Shown: positions 13,401-20,866, numbered from the stretch's first letter. The stretch: 64,000 nucleotides of DNA from Mycolicibacterium aichiense (GCF_010726245.1 NZ_AP022561.1:4154001-4218000); one strand, 5' to 3'. The notes: generated by a model not told the origin, from the letters alone. Numbers and translations: made by a program.

Positions 13401-14448
13401 TTGCCGTGCCGTGCGCCTCAACGAGTTCCACCGTCGAGGGGTCATAGCCGGCGCGCTCGTACGCCCGACGCAACGCCTTGGCCTGCCCCTCGGAACGAGG
13501 AGCGTAGACGCTGGACGCACGCCCATCCGACGACGAACCCAAACCGCGGATCACCGCGTGGATCTGGTCGCCATCACGCTCGGCGTCGGCGAGACGCTTG
13601 AGGGCCACCATGCCGACGCCCTCACCGATGATCGTGCCGTCCGCACCCTCGGAGAACGGCCGACAGTCACCGGTCGCGGAGAACGCCGGCGTCTTCGAGA
13701 AGCACATGTACATCATCACGTCGTTGAGCGCGTCGACGCCGCCCGTCAGCACCACGTCCGACTCGTGCAGATACAACCGGTGCAGCGCCGACTGCAGCGC
13801 GGAGAGTGAACTCGCACAGGCGGCGTCGGTGACGAAGTTGGCCCCGCCGAGATTGAGGCGGTTGGCGACGCGACCGGCGATCACGTTCCCGAGCAGACCC
13901 GGGAAGGTGCTCTCCTGCCACGGCACATAGTGATCGGCGATGTCCTGACAGATCTCGTCGGCTTCGCTCTCGGACAAACCGTTTTCCAGCAAGGCTTTAC
14001 GCCAGATCGGCCGCTGCATCCGCGAGCCCATCTGCACCACGAGTTCGGTCGTCGAAGCGACCCCGAGTACGACGTCCACCCGATCCAGGTCGATGTCGGC
14101 GCCGCCGCGCTGCACCTCGTCGAGCAGCTGCCGGGCCGCCACCAGGGCGAGAATCTGTCCGGTGTCGGTCGACGGCAAAGCGTTTGGCGGCAGCCCGAAC
14201 TTCACCGGGTCGAAGTCCACGGCCTCGATGAAACCGCCCCGCTTGCAATAGGTCCGGTCCGGCGCCTTCGGGTCGGCGTCGAAGTAGTCCTCGATCAGCC
14301 AATGCGAGGGAGGAACGTCGGCGATCGCGTCGCGGCCGGTGGTGATCGTGCGCCAGAAGCCGTCGAGCCCAGACTCACCCGGGTAGATCGCCGACATGGC
14401 GACCACCGCGATAGGAGTTGCAGTGGGCTGGTGCGTGTTGTCAGTCAA
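7402..14448 (-). CDS. pfaA: PUFA synthase subunit PfaA: KS-AT-(ACP)5-KR-DH
   Basis: A 2348-aa iterative synthase that carries the growing chain. Ketosynthase at about 12-440 (DAACASS Cys211; EAHGTAT; SQIGHTKAA). Malonyl acyltransferase at about 570-875 (PGQGSQ; GHSFGE Ser668). Ala/Pro linkers flank five acyl carrier proteins with phosphopantetheine serines in GIDSIKQ at 1171, 1267, 1361, 1453 and 1551. Ketoreductase at about 1805-2050 (VTGGARG, then SLFSS...YASAN). The C-terminal polyketide-type dehydratase has HxxxGxxxxP with His2107 and a DGGLQ motif near 2262. No ATG or GTG fits the N-terminus; the chosen TTG at 14448 lies 8 nt after the pfaD stop with AAGGG upstream. All catalytic residues I could locate are intact, so the enzyme looks functional. 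Confidence 0.95.
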   Translation of the reverse strand: MTDNTHQPTATPIAVVAMSAIYPGESGLDGFWRTITTGRDAIADVPPSHWLIEDYFDADPKAPDRTYCKRGGFIEAVDFDPVKFGLPPNALPSTDTGQILALVAARQLLDEVQRGGADIDLDRVDVVLGVASTTELVVQMGSRMQRPIWRKALLENGLSESEADEICQDIADHYVPWQESTFPGLLGNVIAGRVANRLNLGGANFVTDAACASSLSALQSALHRLYLHESDVVLTGGVDALNDVMMYMCFSKTPAFSATGDCRPFSEGADGTIIGEGVGMVALKRLADAERDGDQIHAVIRGLGSSSDGRASSVYAPRSEGQAKALRRAYERAGYDPSTVELVEAHGTATKAGDVAEFAGLKSVFTDNSARIALGSVKSQIGHTKAAAGAAGLIKAVLALQHSTLPGTLKVDRPNPAMGIEDSPFYVNAQTRPWVRKGDQPRRAAVSSFGFGGSNFHVTLEEYQGEHRAKRLRTLPSELVVLSAPSEAELQKRASDIAAAARAGESLARIAFDAAEVFDASQHARAGLVATDAESLAAVADRLSIALAGGTVATLKDANIAVGLGPARDGKTAFLFPGQGSQYVGMGGDLALAFPEALAIWDGLQGDLADLPGVVFPEPVFDAAAADAQKKELTAMANAQPAIAATSLAQLALLDLLGVSADAAAGHSFGEVTALAAAGVLPMESLVETARTRGTLMNEAGQGKDGAMLAVSATADDVRALVASQPDNGSLVVANDNAPTQVVLAGHETDIAWAENAAKAKGWTAVRLPVASAFHSPIVASSCAPLTAYLKTLKIGQPNFPVYANATAQQYGEEVATQLGDQVQQLVRFREMIEAMARDGVTRFVEVGPGRVLTGLVGKILGSTPHAAISLDDQKADGLRGWHRGLAALAADGVALDLGALFDHYEEPLQYVPAPKHAVKVGGANLGKPYPPADGKVSITPKRTRVSTPSPAPAAATAPAIEKPAPTVQRMASPAAAAPAPVAQAQAPVIHQQAPVVQQQVEVQAEVIEAPLSGDVWSVIDSIQKETAEQHQRYMDVVTRSHQAFLDMSTQMMAHVVGDPRTTAQTPMVTASVAAPQVVAPAPAPVAVAPAPVPVMPAPVSAAAAAAVTPAPVIAPPVTPAAPVASVTPPAAAAGPAAGDVVLSIVSEKTGYPVDMLGLGMEMEAELGIDSIKQVEILAALQAKFPGAPEIPASELSGLRTLQDVVDTVAGFAAPVAAAVAVAAPVSAGPTVAAGDVVLSIVSEKTGYPVDMLGLGMEMEAELGIDSIKQVEILAALQAKFPGAPEIPASELSGLRTLQDVVDTVAGFAAPVAAAVAVAAPVSAGPAAGDVVLSIVSEKTGYPVDMLGLGMEMEAELGIDSIKQVEILAALQAKFPGAPEIPASELANLRTLQDVVDTVSGFAAPAPTSAAPAASAGPAAGDVVLSIVSEKTGYPVDMLGLGMEMEAELGIDSIKQVEILAALQAKFPGAPEIPASELANLRTLQDVVDTVSGFAAPAPVAVSTAPVAVAAAGPTVDAGDVVLSIVSEKTGYPVDMLGLGMEMEAELGIDSIKQVEILAALQAKFPGAPEIPASELANLRTLQDVVDTVSGFASGGRTEQPTTAPQPAASSSAPVGLSCTEAELRAAPPTGLAMAGLRDGVVYITREDPNFADALHTSLTARGINASTVDEVPAEAGAVISLAALSAARTPEDCVAMHLRAFHAARSVARSSAATRVFVAVQSTGARFVAADVPVGVASLVKTAGWEWPNASVRAIDMESLDAERLAAELLEGGSGIEVALRADGTRLVAVDDIESSVGEGETISVTTGGVVLVTGGARGVTADSALALAKRHGLRLALLGRTPLREVSADEPAGTTAAEIATALAASARARGEQLSLPQARAQAETLLAEREVRATLSTAEQQGTPARYFAASITDRAALDNVLNEVRANFGPIVGVVHGAGVLADKRLEDLDDDGFLKVFSTKLVGAESLLDATSCDDLRFISLFSSIAARAGNPGQAAYASANAALEAIAARESARRNGECVVRAFGWGPWDGGMVDATLKSRFLAGGVGVIPIDEGAQFFADHALCRSSATAVVVAAPAEPRLRAAHLEWDVSAEKLPVLTDHQVRGKVVVPVVIALDAILRAARGLVADTCPVVRDFQVLSGVTFAEGEKQTLRIDFEPVGSEYAVSVSDAQGRARYRATVDTAAIAAPQLSVPPVSGSAWPVNVDEAYAGPLFHGPQFTVVERLDTFGAAGGSADLKSLDALGWPQNGWAIDAAGVDGGLQLGIVWAASQGRPLVLPIRIARVVLHRAFGEGSIGRCRLAAHPVNDKRVDFDIAYETSDGALIATLEGVEFYAAGGAADTPA
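9671..11034 (-). repeat. Five tandem 224-bp ACP-coding repeats within pfaA
   Basis: Five 224-bp units lie at 10811-11034 (ACP1), 10523-10746 (ACP2), 10241-10464 (ACP3), 9965-10188 (ACP4) and 9671-9894 (ACP5), separated by Ala/Pro-rich linkers of 52 to 76 bp. The half coding for the phosphopantetheine-serine region is essentially identical in all five, with one visible G/C difference in ACP3. The other half falls into two types: ACP1/2 (SGLRTLQ...VAGF) and ACP3/4/5 (ANLRTLQ...VSGF). ACP5 is a mosaic of the two at DNA level. Tandem ACPs are characteristic of PUFA synthases, where copy number is linked to product yield. Assemblers and aligners may collapse this region. Confidence 0.95.
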
Positions 14449-14456
14449 GATAACCC

Positions 14457-16067
14457 TTATCCGAGAGGACGTGGACGGAAATCGAAGGAGGCAGCAGGCA
14501 TCGCGACGCCCGCTGCCCGTAACTGGCCGGCACGGGTCACAGTCGCGGCTCCCTCGAGCAGGTTGAGCGCGATCTGGCGGACCGTCCGCGCTTCCACTGG
14601 CTCGAGGAAACTCCCCCGAACCCATTGGTTGAAGGCACCCATCGCAGGCCCACACCAGATCTGATAGTCGCCGCGGCGGGCGGTGTTTCCGTCGCGCGCC
14701 CACTGCGAACCCGTGAAGAGGTACCACCGGAACACCAGCGCCATGCGATGTTTCGGATCCGCCGCCGCGCGTTCCACCTGCCGCGGGTCACTTTTGGCGA
14801 AGAACGCCTCGGTGTCCGCCCAGATGTCGGCGACGCTGCGGCCGAGGACCGTCTTCTCCAGGTTCGCGAGTTCCTCGGCCGGCGCCTCCTCGAGTGAGGA
14901 GTAGCGACGATAGAATTCGGCCAGCCGGTGGCCGCGCTGAGCGAACATGGTGCCGCGCTTGAGGACCTGCACGGTCACGCCCATCTCGAACATGTCCGCG
15001 GCAGGCGCCATCGCCACATCGGTCGATTCGGCCATTCCGAGCAGCGCTCGCGCATCCGGCGAGAGACCGCTTTCCACCGCAGACTGGTTGACCGAACCGG
15101 TCAGCACGTACGCGGCTCCGGCGGCGAAGGCGGCGGCGACCGCCGCCGGTGTCCCCAACCCGCCGGCGGCACCGACCCGCGGCAGAACCGGATAGCGATA
15201 GGTGGAGGCGATCTCGTCGCGCAGGCTGATCAATCGCGGGAGAAGCACAGTCAGCGCGCGGTTGTCGGTGTGGCCGCCCGAATCCGCCTCGGCGGTGATG
15301 TCTTCCGCGATCGGGATGCCGGCGGCCAGCGCGGCCTCTTCCGCGGTGAGCCGGCCCTCGGCGACAAGTGCGGTCAACATCGCTTCCGGGGCGGGCGAGA
15401 GGAACTGGCGGGCGACCTCGTCGCGGGACACCTTGGCGAATATGTGCCCGGACCGCACGACCTGTCCGTGTGCGTCGCGGCGCAGCCCCTTGGCCGCGTA
15501 GAGGACGACGGCGGGCGTGAGTCGCATGAACGCCGAGGCGGAGACGTAGCGGACACCGAGCCGGTGGAACAGATCCACCGTCGCTAGTTCGACGCCGTCG
15601 CTCTGGACATTGTGGATCAGGTTGGCGCCCCACCCGCTGGCGTTCGGACCGAGCGCGGCCTGAATTTCACGCAGGCCCGCTTCCACGGTTGCCAGATCCA
15701 GCCCGGCACTTCCATAGAACGCCATCACCCCGGCGCGCACACCCTCGACAGTCATCTGGGGCGTAGCGATACCGCGGGCCATCTCGCCGACGACGTAGGG
15801 GAACCGCACACCATGCGTCGCGGTGAAACTCCGGTCGCCGAGCCATTCGGGATAGATCGGTGGCAAGACCGCGAGGATGTCGTGGCGCATGAGCTCCGGC
15901 GTCAGCACGCCGGCGCCGTCGAGAACCACCGTGCGGGGCCCGTGCGCCGAGGCCACGACTGCGACCGGACTGCGGATTGCGGCGAGCGCCTCGGTGACGT
16001 CCGACCCATCGAGCAACGCCGAAGAGGCGCCATTGGTCGGATGAGAGTTAGCCAACGTCGCCTGCAT
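14457..16067 (-). CDS. pfaD: PUFA synthase enoyl reductase PfaD
   Basis: This 536-aa FMN-dependent enoyl reductase of the nitronate-monooxygenase/FabK fold works in trans with PfaA and the PfaC-like subunit, reducing selected enoyl-ACP intermediates. The N-terminal part (residues 1-90) contains a Pfa-specific leader with VLDGAGVLTPELM. The TIM barrel follows, with NLIHNVQSD, EDITAEADSGGHTDNR and the glycine-rich FMN-phosphate segment GAAGGLGTP (about 300-310), then the C-terminal PfaD extension containing FRWYLFTGSQWARDG. The start is the ATG at 16067; the frame runs on to 16184 but that extension has no family similarity. It is the first gene of the minus-strand pfa operon; pfaA starts 8 nt after its stop. 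Confidence 0.93.
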   Translation of the reverse strand: MQATLANSHPTNGASSALLDGSDVTEALAAIRSPVAVVASAHGPRTVVLDGAGVLTPELMRHDILAVLPPIYPEWLGDRSFTATHGVRFPYVVGEMARGIATPQMTVEGVRAGVMAFYGSAGLDLATVEAGLREIQAALGPNASGWGANLIHNVQSDGVELATVDLFHRLGVRYVSASAFMRLTPAVVLYAAKGLRRDAHGQVVRSGHIFAKVSRDEVARQFLSPAPEAMLTALVAEGRLTAEEAALAAGIPIAEDITAEADSGGHTDNRALTVLLPRLISLRDEIASTYRYPVLPRVGAAGGLGTPAAVAAAFAAGAAYVLTGSVNQSAVESGLSPDARALLGMAESTDVAMAPAADMFEMGVTVQVLKRGTMFAQRGHRLAEFYRRYSSLEEAPAEELANLEKTVLGRSVADIWADTEAFFAKSDPRQVERAAADPKHRMALVFRWYLFTGSQWARDGNTARRGDYQIWCGPAMGAFNQWVRGSFLEPVEARTVRQIALNLLEGAATVTRAGQLRAAGVAMPAASFDFRPRPLG

Positions 16068-16406
16068 GAGGTGCGACTCTAGCTTTACGCGCGCGACAAA
16101 TCTTGGTTTTAGAACACGTTCATGCCCCCGGCGGCCTACCCGGCGGTAACTCTGAGACGACCCTACGCCGACGCTCGCCGGCACCGTTGCCGAAACGATA
16201 TGTCGCTGGTGCTTTTATCCCCAGTTCAACGAATTCCGTCGTCCGGAGTGCAGCAAAACAGGTGGTGACAGAATTCTCAGAAATCACGACCGTCCTGGCC
16301 AGGTCCGTCATGGCTGGGCGCAAATGCCATAACCACGTTTACGGTGTGCGGTTGGGCTCCCCGGCGCAACGGTCCCGGCCAACCCGGAATCCGGCCAAAC
16401 GCGGAG
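16068..16406. other. Intergenic region upstream of the pfa operon
   Basis: These 339 bp separate the hemophore-like gene from pfaD, both on the minus strand, so the region should hold the pfa promoter. I see a less GC-rich core (about 16190-16300) with an 8-bp AGAATTCT palindrome near 16271. I find no convincing paired -35/-10 at mycobacterial spacing and no strong terminator. Short frames here on both strands have no recognisable start signals or family features and are not called. Confidence 0.5.
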
Positions 16407-16766
16407 TCAGTAATTCATGCAGGTGTTCGCGACCTGCGTAATCTGTGGGCCGATCTGCGCGAAGATGAGCGCATTCAACTGTGGGTTCACCGCTTGCTGC
16501 TGGGCCAGCGCCTGCTGACGCTGGTCGGGGGACATGGCGAGGAACTGCTGAATATTGGCCTGCATATCGGGCCGTCCGTTGAGCTGTTTACCAAGGGCCG
16601 GTGCCTCCGCATTCAAGGCGGCCGTCACCTGCGCGTAGGTACACGAGGTGTTAGCCAGCGCATCCATGATCGGGTCCGCCGAGGCGGGCGTCGCCGGCAC
16701 GAGCGGAAATAGTGCGATCAGACTTCCCACAACGACGACTCGTCGTAAGCACCGCTCTGAGTTCAT
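16407..16766 (-). CDS. Secreted hemophore-like protein
   Basis: A 119-aa exported protein. A basic start (MNSERCLRR) and hydrophobic stretch are followed by a likely signal-peptidase site after PATPASA. The mature part is Gln/Ala-rich and has one cysteine near its N-terminus (TSCTYAQ) and one near its C-terminus (NTCMNY), suggesting one disulfide. Size, spacing and composition match the mycobacterial hemophore-related family around Rv0203, whose members carry haem outside the cell; haem binding is not shown here. I chose the ATG at 16766, with AAGGG about 12 nt upstream; the longer reading to 16826 would put hydrophilic residues ahead of the signal peptide. It is monocistronic as far as visible. 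Confidence 0.7.
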   Translation of the reverse strand: MNSERCLRRVVVVGSLIALFPLVPATPASADPIMDALANTSCTYAQVTAALNAEAPALGKQLNGRPDMQANIQQFLAMSPDQRQQALAQQQAVNPQLNALIFAQIGPQITQVANTCMNY

Positions 16767-16877
16767 GGACGAGTGCCCTTCTATTTGCCACAACTGCCGC
16801 ATCTTGAGAAGCCGCCAGTTAATCACGGTGCTCTTGCGTCGTGCGGAAAACGCCTCAACTCACAGCCGGCGGCAGGC

Positions 16878-17741
16878 TCACAGGCCCGGTTTACGGTCGT
16901 CCCGGTGCGTGCGCTGCAGTTCCCGCTCGGCATCCTCGAGTGCCTGACGCGCCAGCCGTAACCGCTCGAGCAGGTCATCGCTCTCGTGCTGCCTGCGGTC
17001 GGCTGCCCGTGCTTCCTCCATCGAGTTGAGCACGATGCCGATGAACAGGTTGAACACCAGGAAGCTGAGGATGACCGTGTAACTGATGAAGAAGAGCACC
17101 GACCACGGCGACACCTTCAGTCCCATGTCCACGTTCTCGGGCAGGTTCTCCAGCGTCAGCATCACGTACATCGTCATCATCCCGCGGCCGATGTTCCCGA
17201 AATGCTCGGGAGCGTAGTTGCCGAAGAACACCCAGCCGAGCATCCCGTAGATGTAGATGAGCAGCGCGGTGGCGGCCGCGAGCGACGCCACGCCGGGGAT
17301 GCTTCGTGCGATCGCGCCCATGACCACGTGCAGGTCGGGCAGGAAGCGGATGATGCGCACGATCCGCGCCAGTCGCACGAGACGCAACAGCATCGCGGTC
17401 GTCCGCATGCCCGGGATGAAGGACGCCGCGATCACGATGAAGTCGAAGATGTTCCACGGCGTCTTGGTGAACTCCCGAACGTTCCACCCGGCCGCGGTGA
17501 ACCTTATGAGCAACTCGACGACATAGATCGCGAGGATGACGTTGTAGCCCACATCGAAGGCGTGGTCGAGTCCGTCCGACACCGTGGGGAAGGTTTCCGC
17601 CCCCAGCATCGCGGCGTTGATCAAGATCACGATCACGATCAGGGTTTCGAAGACCGGATTACCGACCAGCCGTCGGCACAGCGCCACGACGGTCGGCACT
17701 GGCTTGGGGCTCAGCGGTTCGGGCGCTGTGGTGGGTTGCAC
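16878..17741 (-). CDS. Voltage-gated cation channel (bacterial NaV-like)
   Basis: A 287-aa single-domain six-helix channel of the ion-transport family, forming a homotetramer in the membrane. S1 begins near residue 31; the S4 voltage sensor carries arginines at 113, 120, 123, 126, 129 and 132 with three-residue spacing from 120. The pore helix leads to the filter TLENLPE (196-202), where NaChBac-type sodium channels have TLESW. After S6 (about 218-240) comes a charged helix to residue 278 that looks like the coiled coil used for tetramer assembly. The GTG at 17741 was preferred; a nearby ATG is out of frame. It is divergent from the amine oxidase gene. Sodium or calcium selectivity cannot be read from sequence alone. 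Confidence 0.85.
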   Translation of the reverse strand: MQPTTAPEPLSPKPVPTVVALCRRLVGNPVFETLIVIVILINAAMLGAETFPTVSDGLDHAFDVGYNVILAIYVVELLIRFTAAGWNVREFTKTPWNIFDFIVIAASFIPGMRTTAMLLRLVRLARIVRIIRFLPDLHVVMGAIARSIPGVASLAAATALLIYIYGMLGWVFFGNYAPEHFGNIGRGMMTMYVMLTLENLPENVDMGLKVSPWSVLFFISYTVILSFLVFNLFIGIVLNSMEEARAADRRQHESDDLLERLRLARQALEDAERELQRTHRDDRKPGL

Positions 17742-17843
17742 GCTTAGTGCATAGCAAAGGTCAGCACGAACCCCCGGCCGACCCGCTGGCGACATCGGCG
17801 AATCGGGCGCGATCGCCCGGGAAGGGCGTCTAGCGTCACCGCC

Positions 17844-19166
17844 ATGCGTGGGGTCGGGCGCCGCGGGTTCCTGTTGGGCTTCGGCGCGCTCGCGGCCACT
17901 CCACTGTTGCCGGGGTGCGGCGGCACGAACGACAAGGACCGCGATCATGTCGTGGTCGTCGGCGCCGGATTCTCCGGACTCGCCGCCGCGCGGAAGCTGG
18001 CCGACGCCGGTCTGCGGGTGACCGTGCTGGAAGCTCGGGACCGGATCGGTGGCCGCACGTGGACCGACACCTCGCTCGGCGTGCCGATCGACATCGGCGC
18101 CTCGTGGATCCACGGCACCGAGAGCAATCCCCTCACCACGCTGGCCCACGACGTCGGGGCAAAAACGGTACCGACCGATTTCGAGGACTTCGTCCTGCTC
18201 GAGGATCACCGGCTCGTCGACAAAAAGGCCGCCGCGGCGTCGGCGGATGACTGGCACCGGATCGCCCGCGAACTCGACGATCGCAGCGGTGACGCCTCGG
18301 CCGACGAGTCGGTGGCCGACGGACTGATCGGGATCGCGAACCTCGACGATCCGTTGGTCGCGTGGAACGTCACCTCACGCATCGCGGGCGAGTACGCGGC
18401 CGACCCGGCCCAGTTGTCCTTGCGCTGGCTGGGCAGCGAAGAACAGTTCACGGGTCCTGACGTCATACTTCCCGGCGGCTATACCCAGTTGTCCCAGCAC
18501 CTCGCGAAGGGCCTCGACGTCCGTCTGGGCACCGAGGTCACCCGCATCGCGCACGGCGGCAACCAGGTCCGCATCGACACCGCGCAGGGCACCGTCACCG
18601 CGGATCGGGTGATCGTCACCGTTCCACTCGGAGTCCTCAAGGCCGCAACCATCGCCTTCGACCCCCCGCTTCCCGAGGTCAAGCGGGGCGCCATCGAGCG
18701 CCTCGGGTTCGGCCTGTTGAACAAGGTGGTCGTGGCCTTCGATGCGCCCTTCTGGCCGGAAACCACGCCGATGATCGGCCTCGTGGGGGACAACCAGCCC
18801 GTCACCGATCTGGTCAATGGACTCGTCTTCGCCGGCAAACCTCTACTGGTGGGGTTGCGCGGCGGGCGGGCCGCCTGGTCGCGCGAGTCGATGTCGGATG
18901 CCGACGCGGTGGACGAACTGATCACCGCGATCGACGCCCCCAAGCCCACCGGGTCCATCGTGACGACGTGGGGAACCGACCGATTCGCCCGGGGCTCATA
19001 CAGTTTCATCGCCGTCGGGTCGAGCCCGGACGACATGCACGCTCTCGGCGAGCCCGTCGGTGAGCGGCTGATGTTCGCCGGCGAGGCCACCAATCCTGAG
19101 TGGTTCGGCACGGTCCACGGCGCCTACCTGAGCGGCCTGCGGGAAGCCGATCGCGTCCTCGCCTAG
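17844..19166 (+). CDS. Exported FAD-dependent amine oxidase, Tat lipoprotein
   Basis: A 440-aa flavin amine oxidase. The N-terminus has a twin-arginine motif (GRRGFLLGF) followed by a lipobox LLPGC with Cys25, so the folded flavoprotein is probably exported by Tat and lipid-anchored outside the membrane. The Rossmann motif VVGAGFSGLAAA and EARDRIGGRTWT give the FAD-binding half. GASWIHG and the C-terminal FAGEATNPEWFGTVHGA segment are typical of polyamine/monoamine oxidases. Likely reaction: oxidation of a polyamine or primary amine with release of hydrogen peroxide; the substrate is not determined. An amino-acid/polyamine transporter gene follows 42 bp downstream on the same strand, which fits amine use. 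Confidence 0.85.
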   Translation: MRGVGRRGFLLGFGALAATPLLPGCGGTNDKDRDHVVVVGAGFSGLAAARKLADAGLRVTVLEARDRIGGRTWTDTSLGVPIDIGASWIHGTESNPLTTLAHDVGAKTVPTDFEDFVLLEDHRLVDKKAAAASADDWHRIARELDDRSGDASADESVADGLIGIANLDDPLVAWNVTSRIAGEYAADPAQLSLRWLGSEEQFTGPDVILPGGYTQLSQHLAKGLDVRLGTEVTRIAHGGNQVRIDTAQGTVTADRVIVTVPLGVLKAATIAFDPPLPEVKRGAIERLGFGLLNKVVVAFDAPFWPETTPMIGLVGDNQPVTDLVNGLVFAGKPLLVGLRGGRAAWSRESMSDADAVDELITAIDAPKPTGSIVTTWGTDRFARGSYSFIAVGSSPDDMHALGEPVGERLMFAGEATNPEWFGTVHGAYLSGLREADRVLA

Positions 19167-19208
19167 TTCGTCGGTGTTTTTTGCCGCCGAGCGGCTATCC
19201 CCCACGCC

Positions 19209-20537
19209 ATGACTGCCGACGCGCTGGCGCGCGCTACCGACACCAAGCTGAAACGCAAGATCACCGGGCCGCTGCTCTATCTGTTCATCCTCGGCGACGT
19301 GCTCGGCGCGGGCGTCTACGCGTTGATGGGTGTGCTGTCCCAGAAAGTCGGCGGGGTGCTGTGGGCACCGCTGCTGATCGCGATGCTGCTCGCGCTGTGC
19401 ACCGCAGGCTCCTACGCCGAGCTGGTGACCAAGTATCCGCGGGCCGGCGGGGCGGCGGTCTTCGCCGAGCGTGCCTTCCACCGCCCGGCCATCTCTTTCC
19501 TCGTCGGGTTCAGCATGCTCGCGGCGGGCGTGACCAGTGCGGCCGGCCTGGCGCTGGCATTCGCCGGTGACTACCTCAAGACGTTCATCGACGTGCCCGC
19601 GGTGCCGGCCGCGGTCGTCTTCCTGCTGCTGGTGGCCTGCCTCAATGCCCGGGGTATCAGCGAGTCGGTCAAGAGCAACACCGTGATGACGGTCGTCGAG
19701 CTCAGCGGGTTGATCATCGTGGTGGTCACGGTCGCCGTCCTGATGAGCCGCGGTGGCGGGGATGTCTCGCGGGTGACCGCCTTCCCGCCGGACTCGTCGC
19801 CGGCGCTGGCGATCCTGGGTGCGGCGATTGTGGCGTACTACTCGTACGTCGGGTTCGAGACGTCGGCAAACGTGGCCGAGGAGATTCGTGACCCGAGCCG
19901 GGTCTACCCGCGGGCACTGTTCGGGGCGCTCCTCACGGCGGGTGTGGTGTACACGCTGGTCGGGCTCGCCAGCGCCATCGCCCTGCCGTCGGAGGAATTG
20001 TCGACATCGTCGGGCCCGCTGCTGTCGGTGGTCGCCGCGTCGGGCGTCGGCATACCCGACACGGTGTTCAGTCTGATTGCGCTCGTCGCGGTCGCCAACG
20101 GTGCGCTGCTCACGATGATCATGGCGAGCCGGCTGACCTTCGGCATGGCCGAGCATCGCCTGCTGCCTCGTGCACTCGGCGCAGTACTGCCCAATCGGCG
20201 CACTCCGTGGGCGGCGATCGTCGCCACCACCGTCGCGGCGATGGCGCTGACGTCGATCGGCGAGCTGTCGACGTTGGCCGAAACCGTTGTGCTGCTGCTG
20301 TTGTTCGTCTTCATCTCGACCAACGTCGCCGTCCTGGTGTTGCGCCGCGACACCGTGAACCACTCGCATTTCCAGGTGTGGACGCCGGTGCCGGTGCTGG
20401 GCGTGGCGTCCTGCCTGCTGTTGCTCACCCAGCAGAGTGCGAAGGTCTGGCTCTTCGGCGCGATCCTGCTCGCGGTCGGCCTGCTCTTGCATCTGGTCGC
20501 CGCCCGCCGTGCCGCGAACAGCGACAGTGCCGACTGA
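19209..20537 (+). CDS. APC-family amino acid/polyamine permease
   Basis: A 442-aa integral membrane protein of the amino acid-polyamine-organocation family with about 12 hydrophobic segments. The first helix contains the unwound GDVLGAGVYAL motif that binds substrate in APC transporters. A helix further on reads SYVGFETSANVAEEIRDPSR, the conserved family signature near helix 6. Substrate is likely an amino acid or amine imported with a proton; the exact one cannot be told. It follows the amine oxidase gene closely in the same direction, suggesting joint use. The ATG at 19209 has no strong Shine-Dalgarno but starts the expected cytoplasmic N-terminus. Confidence 0.85.
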   Translation: MTADALARATDTKLKRKITGPLLYLFILGDVLGAGVYALMGVLSQKVGGVLWAPLLIAMLLALCTAGSYAELVTKYPRAGGAAVFAERAFHRPAISFLVGFSMLAAGVTSAAGLALAFAGDYLKTFIDVPAVPAAVVFLLLVACLNARGISESVKSNTVMTVVELSGLIIVVVTVAVLMSRGGGDVSRVTAFPPDSSPALAILGAAIVAYYSYVGFETSANVAEEIRDPSRVYPRALFGALLTAGVVYTLVGLASAIALPSEELSTSSGPLLSVVAASGVGIPDTVFSLIALVAVANGALLTMIMASRLTFGMAEHRLLPRALGAVLPNRRTPWAAIVATTVAAMALTSIGELSTLAETVVLLLLFVFISTNVAVLVLRRDTVNHSHFQVWTPVPVLGVASCLLLLTQQSAKVWLFGAILLAVGLLLHLVAARRAANSDSAD

Positions 20538-20552
20538 TTCGCCGAATTTCGA

Positions 20553-20579
20553 TGTTCAGCGACCACGGGCTGGGGGTAT
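20553..20579 (+). promoter_or_regulatory. Candidate SigF-type promoter
   Basis: A GTTC element at 20554-20557 and GGGTAT at 20574-20579 are separated by 16 bp. This resembles the mycobacterial sigma-F pattern GGTTT/GTTT-N15-17-GGGTA, with one mismatch in the -35 half. It lies 32 bp before the start of the 75-aa gene, whose AGGAG ribosome site follows. The match is to a short motif only, so the call is tentative. Confidence 0.4.
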
Positions 20580-20611
20580 GGGAATATCTCCTTTCTCCCT
20601 AGGAGACGCCG

Positions 20612-20839
20612 ATGACCGCGACCGCCGAAACCCCGACCAGCTCGGAGGCTCAGTCGTTGTTGGTGATGGTCGAGCGGTTACGGGCCAAGCTGGTCCGCGA
20701 ACGGGCTGGGCTGGCGCGCCAGCTGCGCGAACTGTCCCACCGGGTGGAGGGTATCGACCGCCAACTCGACGATCTGACCGTCAGCGCCGAGTGGTTGGCT
20801 GCGATCGCCGCGCAGCCCACCGATGAGCTGTCCGCGTAG
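20612..20839 (+). CDS. Small coiled-coil protein, unknown function
   Basis: A 75-aa protein of no family I recognise. Residues about 15-60 form a continuous amphipathic helix rich in Arg, Leu and Glu (LLVMVERLRAKLVRERAG, then RQLRELSHRVEG), consistent with a short coiled coil. There is no signal peptide or membrane segment. A strong AGGAG ribosome site lies 8 nt before the ATG, supporting it as a real gene. A possible sigma-F promoter precedes it, hinting at stress or stationary-phase expression (inference). Confidence 0.65.
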   Translation: MTATAETPTSSEAQSLLVMVERLRAKLVRERAGLARQLRELSHRVEGIDRQLDDLTVSAEWLAAIAAQPTDELSA

Positions 20840-20866
20840 ACCCCTTCCGATACGGTGGGCTACACC

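Noticed and set aside
16120..16323. 67-aa minus-strand frame upstream of pfaD
   Set aside because: No ribosome site, no family features and it lies where the pfa promoter is expected.
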